From contig JANYDW010000030.1 in NCBI GenBank assembly GCA_025363455.1, positions 1-52,752 of the forward strand: a stretch of DNA of 52,752 bases. Direction: 5' to 3'. The position numbers and the translations under genes were made by a program. Source of the DNA: Oleiharenicola sp. (GTDB lineage: Bacteria > Verrucomicrobiota > Verrucomicrobiia > Opitutales > Opitutaceae). Numbering within the stretch: position 1 is the first letter of the stretch; each line of letters opens with the position of its first letter. The notes below the pieces were generated by a model. It had not been told where the DNA came from and searched no databases. It worked only from the letters and a program-made list of their open reading frames with translations. This document shows positions 45,004 to 52,752 of this stretch, in pieces.

Positions 45004-45648
45004 ATGACGGCATTCAGCTATAGTGTTTTTGCGCGGGGCGGTTCCGTGATGTTGCTGCTGGTCCTGCTGGGGCTGATCGCGGCGGTGATCTTCATCGAGC
45101 GGGCGCTGTTCCTCCACCGCGCGCAGATCCGCTCCACGGAGTTTCTCAATGGCATCAAGAACCTGCTGCAAAAGGACCGGCTCATGGAGGCACTGACGTT
45201 GAGCGAGGAGACGCCGGGTCCCGTCGCCAAGCTCGTGAAGGCGGGCCTGCGGCACGCGGGCGACGACGAGCTGGCGATGCGCTTCGCCGTGCAAGAGGCT
45301 GCGCTGGCCGAGCTGCCGGTGCTTGAACGCCGGATCAGCGCGTTGGCGGCGATCGCGCAGATCGCGCCGCTGTTCGGCCTGCTCGGGACGCTGCTGGGCA
45401 TGATCAAGACTTTCTGGCTCTTCAACCAAGGCGGCAATTACGCGACGCCCGCCGTGCTGGCCGGCGGCATGTGGCAGGCGTTGCTGACGGCCGCGGCCGG
45501 ATTGGTCGTCGCGATTCCGGCGCATCTCGGGCGGCATTTCCTGGCCGGGCGGGTACGCGCACTCGTGCAGGACATGGAGTGGGCGGGGAATGAGCTGATG
45601 CGATTTCTCCTGCGCGACTACCGGAAAAACGGCGGAGGTGAAAAATGA
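45004..45648 (+). CDS. ExbB/TolQ/MotA-family proton channel protein, Glu replaced by Gln
   Basis: The 214-residue protein has three membrane helices: VMLLLVLLGLIAAVIFIERA, AAIAQIAPLFGLLGTLLGMI and GMWQALLTAAAGLVVAIPAH. The topology and motifs IAPxxGLLGT and ALLTxAxGLVxAIP are those of ExbB/TolQ. Aligned with E. coli ExbB (APGIAEALLATAIGL), the helix-3 segment here is AGGMWQALLTAAAGL. Glu176 therefore corresponds to Gln158 (codon CAG 45475-45477), while the helix Thr residues are kept. It overlaps the ExbD-like gene by four bases (ATGA). Confidence 0.9.
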   Translation: MTAFSYSVFARGGSVMLLLVLLGLIAAVIFIERALFLHRAQIRSTEFLNGIKNLLQKDRLMEALTLSEETPGPVAKLVKAGLRHAGDDELAMRFAVQEAALAELPVLERRISALAAIAQIAPLFGLLGTLLGMIKTFWLFNQGGNYATPAVLAGGMWQALLTAAAGLVVAIPAHLGRHFLAGRVRALVQDMEWAGNELMRFLLRDYRKNGGGEK

Positions 45649-46106
45649 TCACGCATCCCCTGGAGCTGCAATCACGGCTCAGCCCGGCTCCGCGCGACCT
45701 GGATTTTTTCGCGTGGGTGAACGTCGGTTTGATCGCGCTGTTCTTCGGCTTGCTGGGTTCGCGCTTTATCCTTTCACCGGGCCTACTGTTGGGGACGGGG
45801 AGTGAAGGCTTCCAATTGCCGACCAGCACCGGGTTGCAATATAGCAGCACGGCTTCGGTCGTGGTGAGCTACCGACAGGACGATGTCATCCTATTCGAAG
45901 GCTCCATCATCAAACTTTCGGAGTTGCGCGAACGGCTGGCGGTTTATGCCCGACAGCATCCGGGCGAGGTGTTGCTGCTGCTGGCGGACAAACATGTATC
46001 GGCCCAAGCGATAAACGATTTGTCCGTGATGGCTACGTCGGTGGGATTTGCGTATGTTCTGATGGCAGGAGAGAAACTTCCAGTGATCGAAAATGGGTTG
46101 AAATAG
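45645..46106 (+). CDS. ExbD/TolR-family protein, transmembrane Asp replaced by Asn
   Basis: The 153-residue protein has a short cytoplasmic N-terminus, one membrane helix (FFAWVNVGLIALFFGLLGSR) and a periplasmic domain with the ExbD pattern: VVSYRQDDVILFEGSIIKLS, ELRERLAVYARQHPGEVLLL, ADKHVSAQAINDLSVMATSV. In ExbD and TolR the helix begins with a VDV-type motif whose Asp (Asp25 in E. coli ExbD) is needed for proton use. Here the motif is VNV, with Asn26 (AAC, 45720-45722). The gene is coupled to exbB by a four-base overlap and followed seven bases later by a TonB-like gene. Confidence 0.85.
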   Translation: MITHPLELQSRLSPAPRDLDFFAWVNVGLIALFFGLLGSRFILSPGLLLGTGSEGFQLPTSTGLQYSSTASVVVSYRQDDVILFEGSIIKLSELRERLAVYARQHPGEVLLLLADKHVSAQAINDLSVMATSVGFAYVLMAGEKLPVIENGLK

Positions 46107-46113
46107 AAAGCGC

Positions 46114-46851
46114 ATGCATACCGGGCAAACTGAGAGAACGCGGCGGGTGTGGTTGGGTTTGGCTCTGGCCGCAGCCGCGACTGCGACCTGGTGGAGTTTA
46201 GTTGGAAATGAGTTGCCGGCGATGGCAGGGGCCAAGGCCAAAGCCATCCAACCACTAGTGCGGCTCGCTAAAGCGGGCGGAGTGTCGGACGACGAGGTCC
46301 TGCGGGAAAAGTCGGAATTGATGGACCCAACCCCGCTGTTTTTTCCCACGCAATGGAATTACGGGCAGCGTCCCTTGCAGGAGGGACGGCTCAAGCAGCC
46401 GGGACAGGTTTTCGGAAGTTTCGAGCCAAAGCTTACGGTAGGGGAGCAAAACATTGCAAATTACGGGGCGGAGGCGACTCCCGCACCAGAGAAACTGGTA
46501 GATGTGTTGATACAGGGCAACGAGGCGCCATTTGCTGGGATAGGTCAGGTTGATGCCCAGCGTTCAACTCTCTCGGTGAGGGCCGGGTATCTGGAAGTGA
46601 GGGATCAGAAAAATGGTAATATTATTACCGCCCAACAACTTAGTGGAATAGTAATTCCTCGTTCTGACTTTGCGCCGGTGGAGTTTTTGGTCACGGTGGG
46701 AAGCTCCGGCCTGATCGGTGACCCGGTGTTGATTCTCCCCGGATCCGGCTGGGAAGAAGTGGATAATTTCTTCCGGGCCTATCTCGTAAAATCTTACCGG
46801 CTGGGGGAGCGGTTGCGTCCCGGCCAGTATCGTGTATCGGTGGGCGCGTAG
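46114..46851 (+). CDS. Single-span TonB-like protein
   Basis: The 245-residue product has a basic N-terminus and one membrane helix (RRVWLGLALAAAATATWWSL), then a long periplasmic region without the Pro/Lys-rich rod of classical TonB. The last 60 residues (PVEFLVTVGSSGLIGDPVLI, GSGWEEVDNFFRAYLVKSY, GERLRPGQYRVSVGA) match the TonB/TolA C-terminal domain rhythm: strand, Gly turn, strand, SG, helix, G-x-Y-x-V strand. This assignment is by pattern and by position after exbB-exbD; no strict TonB signature is present. Its partner at the outer membrane is not in the window. Confidence 0.6.
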   Translation: MHTGQTERTRRVWLGLALAAAATATWWSLVGNELPAMAGAKAKAIQPLVRLAKAGGVSDDEVLREKSELMDPTPLFFPTQWNYGQRPLQEGRLKQPGQVFGSFEPKLTVGEQNIANYGAEATPAPEKLVDVLIQGNEAPFAGIGQVDAQRSTLSVRAGYLEVRDQKNGNIITAQQLSGIVIPRSDFAPVEFLVTVGSSGLIGDPVLILPGSGWEEVDNFFRAYLVKSYRLGERLRPGQYRVSVGA

Positions 46852-46879
46852 GATTTTTGGGAAATTTGCGAGAATCTAG

Positions 46880-46908
46880 TTGACGGTCCTTTTTGGGCAT
46901 CGTTTTCT
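46880..46908 (+). promoter_or_regulatory. Possible promoter of the tRNA-Thr/tuf unit
   Basis: TTGACG at 46880-46885 is a good -35 match. A weak -10-like TTTTCT lies 17 bases on, at 46903-46908. It sits about 37 bases before the tRNA, in the only gap before this highly expressed unit. The -10 match is poor. Confidence 0.3.
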
Positions 46909-46944
46909 CCCCGTTCTCTTTGTTTTTTGCCAATGCCTTGGTCT

Positions 46945-47020
46945 GCCCAGATAGCTCAGTTGGTAGAGCACGTTCTTGGTAAGGACGAGGTCGCCGGTTC
47001 GAATCCGGTTCTGGGCTCCA
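46945..47020 (+). tRNA. tRNA-Thr (anticodon GGT)
   Basis: A complete cloverleaf is visible. The acceptor stem GCCCAGA pairs with TCTGGGC. The D arm is GCTC/GAGC, the anticodon stem CGTTC/GGACG encloses TTGGTAA with anticodon GGT, and the T arm is GCCGG-TTCGAAT-CCGGT. Discriminator T and an encoded CCA end the gene at 47020. It precedes tuf by 71 bases, as thrT precedes tufB in E. coli. Confidence 0.96.
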
Positions 47021-47091
47021 GGGCGGCGTCTCTGATCACAGACGTTAATCAAGATCAACAACTTCAATACTAATCAAACCCACTACTCCAC

Positions 47092-48282
47092 ATGGCTAAA
47101 GGAACATTCGAACGCAAGAAGCCGCACGTCAACGTCGGCACGATCGGTCACGTCGACCACGGCAAGACCACGCTGACCACCGCGATCCTCGCAGTGCAGG
47201 CCGGCAAGGGCCTAGCTGAGGTCAAGTCCTACGCGGACATCGCCAAGGGTGGCACCGTGCGCGATGCGTCCAAGATCGTCACGATCTCGGTCGCCCACGT
47301 GGAGTACGAGTCCGACAAGCGCCACTACGCGCACGTCGATTGCCCCGGCCACGCTGACTTCGTCAAGAACATGATCACCGGCGCCGCCCAGATGGACGGT
47401 GCAATCCTCGTCGTCTCGGCTGCGGACGGTCCGATGCCACAGACTCGCGAGCACATTCTGCTCGCCCGCCAGGTCGGCGTGCCGAACATCGTGGTGTTCC
47501 TGAACAAGGTAGACCTCATCGATGACAAGGATCTCCTCGATCTCGTCGAAGAGGAAATCCGCGACCTCCTGACCAAGTACCAGTTTGACGGCAAGAAGGC
47601 CAAGCTCATCCGTGGCTCCGCTACCGCCGCTCTGGAAGGCAAACCCGAGGGCAAGGCCGCCATCCAGGCGCTGATGGAAGCGATCGATGCTGAAATCGCC
47701 GAGCCCGTCCGCGAGCTCGACAAGCCTTTCCTGATGTCGGTTGAGGACGTCTTCTCGATCACGGGCCGCGGCACTGTCGCGACGGGCCGTATCGAGCGCG
47801 GCATCTGCAAGCTCAACGACACCGTCGAGATCGTCGGCCTCAAGGACACGACCACGACCGTCGTCACCGGCATCGAGATGTTCCGCAAGCTGCTCGATCA
47901 GGGCCAGGCGGGCGACAACGTCGGCATCCTTCTTCGCGGTATTGAAAAGGAAGGCATCGAGCGCGGGCAGGTCATCGCCGCCCCGAAGTCCATCAAGCCG
48001 CACCGCAAGGCCAAGGCCGAGATCTACGTCCTCTCGAAGGACGAGGGTGGCCGCCACACGCCGTTCTTCAACGGCTACCGTCCCCAGTTCTACTTCCGTA
48101 CCACGGACGTGACCGGTGTCGTCAACCTGCCGAAGGGCGTGGAGATGATCATGCCGGGTGACAACATCGCCGTCGACATCGAGTTGATCGTGCCGATCGC
48201 GATGGAGAAGACCCAGAAATTCGCCATCCGCGAAGGCGGCCGCACCATCGGTGCCGGTCGTGTTACCGAGATTGTCGAATAA
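47092..48282 (+). CDS. tuf: Elongation factor Tu, with atypical switch I
   Basis: The 396-residue EF-Tu delivers aminoacyl-tRNA to the ribosome. G1 is GHVDHGKTT (19-27), G3 is DCPGHADF, G4 is NKVD and G5 is SATAALEG; domains 2 and 3 are complete to the end ([18 protein letters not shown]). Switch I is unusual. Where E. coli has [20 protein letters not shown], this protein has [20 protein letters not shown] followed by VE. The Mg-coordinating Thr is kept (Thr64), but the near-universal Arg-Gly before it is Lys-Ile and the stretch is two residues longer. A single tuf with this change must be functional. No strong Shine-Dalgarno precedes the ATG. Confidence 0.97.
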   Translation: MAKGTFERKKPHVNVGTIGHVDHGKTTLTTAILAVQAGKGLAEVKSYADIAKGGTVRDASKIVTISVAHVEYESDKRHYAHVDCPGHADFVKNMITGAAQMDGAILVVSAADGPMPQTREHILLARQVGVPNIVVFLNKVDLIDDKDLLDLVEEEIRDLLTKYQFDGKKAKLIRGSATAALEGKPEGKAAIQALMEAIDAEIAEPVRELDKPFLMSVEDVFSITGRGTVATGRIERGICKLNDTVEIVGLKDTTTTVVTGIEMFRKLLDQGQAGDNVGILLRGIEKEGIERGQVIAAPKSIKPHRKAKAEIYVLSKDEGGRHTPFFNGYRPQFYFRTTDVTGVVNLPKGVEMIMPGDNIAVDIELIVPIAMEKTQKFAIREGGRTIGAGRVTEIVE

Positions 48283-48311
48283 GCGTCCTTTAACCTCTTC
48301 TGACCGACGCT

Positions 48312-48337
48312 GCCGGGGCTCCTTTTGGGGTCCCGGC
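48312..48337 (+). terminator. Possible hairpin terminator after tuf
   Basis: GCCGGGGCTCC and GGGGTCCCGGC form an 11-base stem (with G-U pairs) around TTTT, 30 bases after the tuf stop. No T-run follows at once, so it may be only partly terminating ahead of tRNA-Trp and secE. Confidence 0.45.
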
Positions 48338-48369
48338 TGTGTCGTCTAAAAGAAATAGAATATAACCAC

Positions 48370-48445
48370 AGGGGTGTAGCTCAATTGGTAGAGTAGCGGT
48401 CTCCAAAACCGTTGGTTGGGGGTTCGATTCCCTCCGCCCCTGCCA
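48370..48445 (+). tRNA. tRNA-Trp (anticodon CCA)
   Basis: The acceptor stem AGGGGTG pairs with CGCCCCT, and the anticodon loop CTCCAAA carries CCA. The T arm contains GGTTCGATTCC, the discriminator is G, and CCA is encoded (48443-48445). It sits between tuf and secE, 18 bases ahead of the secE start. Confidence 0.96.
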
Positions 48446-48463
48446 CCTTCGCCCGAACAACAC

Positions 48464-48673
48464 ATGGCCAATCCCTTCCGCTCCGTCCGTCTCTTCACCA
48501 GCGAGCTCGTTGGCGAACTGCAGAAAGCCAGCTGGCCGACCAAGTCCGAACTCAAGGACTCGACCATCGTTGTGATTGTTGCCTGTCTCCTGCTCGGCCT
48601 GTTCACGAGCATCAGCGACTTTGCCCTCGTTAACGTGGTCGACGTCGTCACCGAGTGGGTTGCTAAGCTTTAA
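48464..48673 (+). CDS. secE: Preprotein translocase subunit SecE
   Basis: The 69-residue protein has the SecE amphipathic segment (FTSELVGELQKASWPTKSEL) followed by one membrane helix (STIVVIVACLLLGLFTSISD). It is the single-span form usual outside the enterobacteria and clamps SecY in the translocon. It lies between tRNA-Trp and nusG. Confidence 0.95.
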   Translation: MANPFRSVRLFTSELVGELQKASWPTKSELKDSTIVVIVACLLLGLFTSISDFALVNVVDVVTEWVAKL

Positions 48674-48686
48674 ACACCTTCGTCCG

Positions 48687-49259
48687 ATGACCACCCAAAC
48701 CTCCACCGCCCAGTGGTTCGCCCTTCACACGCTCTCCGGCCAGGAAAACAAGGTGAAGAACTACATCGAGAAGTTCAAAAAGGCCGAGGAACTCGCCGAC
48801 GAAATCCATGAGGTTCTCCTTCCCACTGAGGTGGTCTCTGAGGTCAAGAACGGCAAGAAGTCGACCAAGGTCCGCAAGCTCTACCCGGGCTATGTGTTCA
48901 TCAACATGGGCCTTTACGACGAGGAAAAGAAGGTCAAAATCAAGCCCTTCTACTTCGTGAAGGACGCCTCGGGTGTCATCGGTTTTGTCGGTGGTGATCA
49001 TCCCGCCGCGCTCCGCCAGAACGAGATCGATGAGATCAAAGCCCGCATTGAGGCTGCCTCGGGCAAGGAAGTGCCAAAGGTCACCTTCGAAGTCGGCGAG
49101 GAACTCAAGATCACCGACGGTGCCTTCGCCAACCTCACCGGCCGTGTTGACGAGGTCGACCCCGCCCGTGGCAAGCTCAAGATTTCCGTCTCCATTTTCG
49201 GTCGGTTTACACCGGTCGAACTTGAATACTGGCAGGTCCAGCGCGCCTCTGAAAGCTGA
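48687..49259 (+). CDS. nusG: Transcription termination/antitermination factor NusG
   Basis: The 190-residue protein has the NGN domain ([46 protein letters not shown]) and a C-terminal KOW domain ([37 protein letters not shown]). NusG binds RNA polymerase and couples it to ribosomes or Rho. It starts 13 bases after secE. Confidence 0.97.
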   Translation: MTTQTSTAQWFALHTLSGQENKVKNYIEKFKKAEELADEIHEVLLPTEVVSEVKNGKKSTKVRKLYPGYVFINMGLYDEEKKVKIKPFYFVKDASGVIGFVGGDHPAALRQNEIDEIKARIEAASGKEVPKVTFEVGEELKITDGAFANLTGRVDEVDPARGKLKISVSIFGRFTPVELEYWQVQRASES

Positions 49260-49300
49260 TCCAGCCGCCCTTACCACCACCCAGTCACCAACCACTCACC

Positions 49301-49726
49301 ATGGCCAAGAAAATTCAAGGTTACGTCCGTCTCCAGCTCCCCGCCGGTGCCGCCAATCCGGCGCCCCCGGTCGGTCCCGCCCTCGGCGCCCAAGGCGTCA
49401 ACATCATGGGCTTCTGCAAGGAATTTAATGCGAAGACCAAGGACCAGAATGGCATGATCATTCCGGTCGTCATCACGGTCTATTCCGACAAGTCCTTCAC
49501 CTTCATCCTCAAGTCGCCTCCGGCATCCGTGCTGCTCAAGAAGGCCGCCGGCATCGCCACCGGCTCGGCCAAGCCCAACATGGACAAGGTCGGCAAGGTC
49601 ACGAAGAAGCAGATCCTTGAGATCATCAAAATCAAGAAGGCCGACCTCAACGCCAACAGCGAGGAGGCCGCCATCCGCATGATCGCCGGCACCGCCCGTA
49701 ACATGGGTATCGAAGTCGTCGACTAA
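49301..49726 (+). CDS. rplK: 50S ribosomal protein L11
   Basis: The 141-residue protein carries L11 motifs [40 protein letters not shown] and [13 protein letters not shown]. The protein binds 23S rRNA at the GTPase-associated centre. Length and position after nusG are standard. Confidence 0.98.
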   Translation: MAKKIQGYVRLQLPAGAANPAPPVGPALGAQGVNIMGFCKEFNAKTKDQNGMIIPVVITVYSDKSFTFILKSPPASVLLKKAAGIATGSAKPNMDKVGKVTKKQILEIIKIKKADLNANSEEAAIRMIAGTARNMGIEVVD

Positions 49727-49791
49727 TTTCCCTCAACCGCAACTCACCGCGGGAGTCCCTCCAAGGACGTTCGCACCGCAAGGAGTCCAAC

Positions 49792-50487
49792 ATGCCCGTA
49801 AAACAAAGTAAACGCTACCGCAGCGCCGCCAAGGCCGCCGATCTCACGAAGGAATATCCACTCAAGGAAGCGGTGGACATCCTCACCAAGTTCCCCAAGG
49901 CCAAGTTCGACGAGACTGTCGAGCTGTCCTTCCGCCTCGGCGTCGATCCCGCCCAGGGTGACCAGATGGTGCGCGGCACCACGCCGCTACCCAACGGGTC
50001 CGGCAAGAAGGTCCGCGTAATCGTCTTCACGGATGATGCCGATAAGGCCATTGCTGCAGGCGCTGACCACGCTGGTCTCGCCGAGTTGATGACCAAGATC
50101 AATGCGGGCTGGCTCGACTTCGACGTCGCCATCGCGACCACCGAGGCCATGAAGCAGGTCCGCACGCTCGCGCGCGTCCTCGGCCCCAAGGGCCTCATGC
50201 CCAACCCGAAGTCCGGTACCGTCACCGACGACATCGCCGCCGGCATCAAAGCCGTCAAGGCCGGCCGGGTGGAGTTCAAGGTCGACAAGACCGCCAACAT
50301 CGGCGTCGGCGTCGGCAAGCGCTCGTTCACGGTCGACCAGATCACCGAGAACGTCACCGCCGTCCTCGAGGCCGTCGGCAAGGCCAAGCCTGCCGCCTTC
50401 AAGGGCCACTACATCAAGAGCGTCACCCTCTCGTCCTCGATGAGCCCGGGCGTGAAGCTCGCGACCACCGAGTTCAACAAATTCTAA
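49792..50487 (+). CDS. rplA: 50S ribosomal protein L1
   Basis: The 231-residue protein has VELSFRLGVDPAQGDQMVRG, LARVLGPKGLMPNPKSGTV and EFKVDKTANIGVGVGKRSF, all diagnostic of L1. A clear Shine-Dalgarno (AAGGAG) precedes the ATG. L1 forms the mobile stalk at the ribosomal E site and commonly represses its own operon. Confidence 0.98.
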   Translation: MPVKQSKRYRSAAKAADLTKEYPLKEAVDILTKFPKAKFDETVELSFRLGVDPAQGDQMVRGTTPLPNGSGKKVRVIVFTDDADKAIAAGADHAGLAELMTKINAGWLDFDVAIATTEAMKQVRTLARVLGPKGLMPNPKSGTVTDDIAAGIKAVKAGRVEFKVDKTANIGVGVGKRSFTVDQITENVTAVLEAVGKAKPAAFKGHYIKSVTLSSSMSPGVKLATTEFNKF

Positions 50488-50499
50488 GGAGCCCTTACC

Positions 50500-51000
50500 A
50501 TGAGAGCCGAAAAACAATATTTGATCGACGAGGTCAGCAGCCACCTGAAGAAGTCAGACTACGTCATCCTCACCAACTTCACGAAACTCACCGTCGCGGA
50601 CGCGGCCGAGCTGCGCAAGCGCCTTGCCCCCGAGAAGGCTGAGTTTCATGTCGTGAAGAACAGCTCCTTCCGCGTCGCCGCCAAGGCCATGGGCCTGCCC
50701 GACATGGAGAAGTCCCTCAGCGGCCAGACGGCCGTCGTCGTTGGCGGTAAGAATCCTGCCGGCGTCGCCAAGACCCTGAAAAAGTTCATCGAGGAAAAGC
50801 AAAAGCTAGAGGTTAAGGTGGGCGTGATGGACAAGAAGCTGATGTCCGCCGCCGATCTTGCGAAACTCGCCGATCTGCCTTCGTTCGACGTCCTGCGCTC
50901 GATGCTCCTTGGCATGCTCACCATGCAGGGCGCCGCGTTCGTCCGCGTCCTAGACGCCAAGGTCAAGAAGGAGCAGCCCGCTGCTGCTCCCGCCGCCTAA
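50500..51000 (+). CDS. rplJ: 50S ribosomal protein L10
   Basis: The 166-residue protein has the L10 pattern: YVILTNFTKLTVADAAELRK, FHVVKNSSFRVAAKAMG, SLSGQTAVVVGGKNPAGVAK and a C-terminal helix that carries L7/L12 dimers. A Shine-Dalgarno (AAGGAG) lies in the 12-base gap after rplA. Confidence 0.97.
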   Translation: MRAEKQYLIDEVSSHLKKSDYVILTNFTKLTVADAAELRKRLAPEKAEFHVVKNSSFRVAAKAMGLPDMEKSLSGQTAVVVGGKNPAGVAKTLKKFIEEKQKLEVKVGVMDKKLMSAADLAKLADLPSFDVLRSMLLGMLTMQGAAFVRVLDAKVKKEQPAAAPAA

Positions 51001-51024
51001 ACTATCCCTTAACCAACCACAATT

Positions 51025-51044
51025 TTTCCGGCGCAAGCCGGAAA
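51025..51044 (+). promoter_or_regulatory. Perfect hairpin with GCAA tetraloop between rplJ and rplL
   Basis: TTTCCGGC (51025-51032) and GCCGGAAA (51037-51044) form an 8-base-pair stem closed by GCAA, a GNRA tetraloop. It lies in the 128-base rplJ-rplL gap. A weaker GGGA/TCCC stem follows at about 51069-51080. A role in RNA processing or unequal expression of L10 and L12 is inference. Confidence 0.5.
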
Positions 51045-51128
51045 GCCAATATCCAACGAAGAGGCTAGGGGACACGTCCCTTAAACGCGTTCCAACCGGG
51101 ACCGCTATCCGCTTCAGGAGAACATACC

Positions 51129-51506
<378 letters not shown>

Positions 51507-51547
51507 TCGCTTGGCGATTTCTTCCCTCAGTCATCTCGATTCACCGA

Positions 51548-51580
51548 GACAGGCCGTGTCCAACCGCGGCCTGTCTTTCG
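51548..51580 (+). terminator. Attenuator-type hairpin between rplL and rpoB
   Basis: GACAGGCC (51548-51555) and GGCCTGTC (51568-51575) form a perfect stem followed by TTTCGG and further T-rich bases. It lies 40 bases after rplL and 126 bases before rpoB. A partial terminator at this place is known in other bacteria and lowers rpoBC expression relative to the ribosomal genes. Confidence 0.65.
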
Positions 51581-51705
51581 GCTTTCTTTCAATTGTTCTT
51601 TCCGCGTCCCAGGACCCCGCGTCCAGGCGCCCCACTGCCGGTTGCTCGCCGCTGAGCAGCTGAGTCTCGCACCTTTTTTCAGTTCACATCTACACGGGAA
51701 ATTCC

Positions 51706-52752
51706 ATGGCCGACCGCACTCACACCGAACGCATTAACTTCGGCAAACTCCGCGAAGTCATCCAGCCGCCGAACCTCATCGAGCTGCAGATCAGCTCCTA
51801 TCTCGAGTACCTCCAGAAGGACACGCCCGAGAAGCAGCGCAAGCCGTACGGCCTCGAGGCCGTCTTCAAGGAGGTCTTCCCGATCAATTCCTACGACGAG
51901 CGCCTGACACTCGAGTACGTCTCCTACACGATCGGCGAGCCCAAGAGCTCCGAGATCGAGTGCCTCCGCGAGGGCACGACCTACGCCGTCCCGCTCTACG
52001 TGAAGCTGCGCCTGCGCGAGGAAGACTTCATCAAGGACGAGGAAATCTTCATGGGTGACATCCCGATGGTCACCGAGCGCGGCTCGTTCATCATCAATGG
52101 CGCCGAGCGCGTCGTCGTCTCCCAGCTCCACCGTTCGCCTGGCATTTGCTTCGAGGTCGCCACGCACCCGAACGGCAAGCTGCTGCACTCCTTCCGCATC
52201 ATCCCCGATCGCGGCACCTGGCTCGAGGTCCAGTTCGACAACAACGACCTGCTCTACGTCTATCTCGACCGCCGCCGCCGCCGCCGCAAATTCCTCATCA
52301 CGACGCTGCTCCGCTCCATCGGCTTCAGCAACGACCTGGATATCCTCAACCTGTTCTACACGATTCAGGACCTGAAGGTCTCCAAGGCCCTCGACCTCGA
52401 GAACGTCTCCACGCTCGTGTTGGTTGAAGACGTCATCGACGCCCAGAAGGGTGTCGTGCTCGCCCGCGCCTTTGAGCCGCTCACCAAGGCGATCGTTCGC
52501 ACGTTCGAAAAGCACGACATCAAGTCGATGCGCGTCATCGACACCACGGCCGACGAGGGCGCGATCATCCGAGCGCTCAAGAAGGACCCGACCCGCAACG
52601 AGGAGGAGGCTCTCAAGGAAATCTACAAGAAGCTGCGCCCGGGCGAGCCGCCGACCACGGCGAACGCCAAGGCCCTGCTCAAGCGCCTGTTCTTCGACCC
52701 GAAGCGCTACGATCTCGGCCGCGTCGGCCGCTACAAGATCAACCAGAAGCTC
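51706..52752 (+). CDS. rpoB: RNA polymerase beta subunit, N-terminal 349 residues (3' end outside)
   Basis: The frame is open from ATG 51706 to the window end. It shows the RpoB N-terminus: FGKLREVIQPPNLIELQISS, MGDIPMVTERGSFIINGAER, VVVSQLHRSPGICFEV, IIPDRGTWLEVQFDNND, and later RALKKDPTRNEEEALKEIYK. Six consecutive Arg codons (about residues 188-193, YLDRRRRRRKFL) sit in the lobe region. The gene is truncated by the window, not broken. Confidence 0.97.
   Translation, partial: MADRTHTERINFGKLREVIQPPNLIELQISSYLEYLQKDTPEKQRKPYGLEAVFKEVFPINSYDERLTLEYVSYTIGEPKSSEIECLREGTTYAVPLYVKLRLREEDFIKDEEIFMGDIPMVTERGSFIINGAERVVVSQLHRSPGICFEVATHPNGKLLHSFRIIPDRGTWLEVQFDNNDLLYVYLDRRRRRRKFLITTLLRSIGFSNDLDILNLFYTIQDLKVSKALDLENVSTLVLVEDVIDAQKGVVLARAFEPLTKAIVRTFEKHDIKSMRVIDTTADEGAIIRALKKDPTRNEEEALKEIYKKLRPGEPPTTANAKALLKRLFFDPKRYDLGRVGRYKINQKL

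Noticed and set aside
44952..45023. A 23-codon ORF overlapping the end of the TPR gene (ATGA) ahead of exbB
   Set aside because: It runs out of frame into exbB, has no recognisable character, and the TPR-exbB gap is adequately explained without it.
50500..51000. Antisense frames over rplJ, rplL, nusG and tuf
   Set aside because: The ribosomal and transcription genes on the plus strand are unmistakable; the antisense frames are GC-rich codon shadows.

Overview
The window looks like a chromosomal piece of a GC-rich Gram-negative member of the Verrucomicrobiota, most likely the Opitutaceae/Opitutales. The grounds are a cytochrome-type DUF1549/DUF1553 protein coupled to a Tat-exported DUF1501 protein, many secreted and outer-membrane lipoproteins, a remodelled EF-Tu switch I, and the tRNA-Thr / tuf / tRNA-Trp / secE / nusG / rplKAJL / rpoB order. 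The placement is inferred from gene content, not from a search.

Layout. (1) 1-16114 is the 3' part of one giant gene for a Gly/Thr/Ser-rich beta-helical exoprotein (over 5,370 residues, 5' end outside the window) with recent internal duplications. (2) 16115-21930 holds a tail-anchored class III cyclase, the ABC-F translation factor EttA, an HDOD-GAF signalling protein and an Hsp15-like S4 protein, separated by gaps full of palindromic repeats. (3) 22087-29583 is a housekeeping and stress block: exported MsrA, membrane fatty-acid hydroxylase, divergent Hsp33, PnuC plus NadR-type kinase (nicotinamide riboside uptake and phosphorylation), TcdA, a GT-C-like membrane protein, TatD and an orphan. 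(4) 29777-34738 holds the coupled DUF1549/1553-DUF1501 pair, SufE and a small membrane protein. (5) 34752-38165, minus strand, is a tight putative operon of envelope proteins: a 26-residue hydrophobic peptide, a beta-barrel, two paralogous lipoproteins, a small anchored protein and a C39-like peptidase lipoprotein. (6) 38339-42199 holds a LysR regulator and the M48 peptidase/LemA pair. (7) 42346-46851 is a TPR-ExbB-ExbD-TonB-like operon in which the two acidic residues of the ExbBD proton path appear replaced by their amides. (8) 46945-52752 is the translation/transcription cluster, ending inside rpoB.

The main candidates for something new are the ExbBD/TonB-like operon with Asp-to-Asn and Glu-to-Gln changes, the six-gene envelope cluster around the C39 lipoprotein, the EF-Tu switch I variant, and several families of small palindromic elements. 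Two of these elements appear to have entered coding sequence in frame (the NadR-type kinase and the N-terminus of the DUF1549/1553 protein). Family assignments rest on motifs read by eye; no database or structure search was run.
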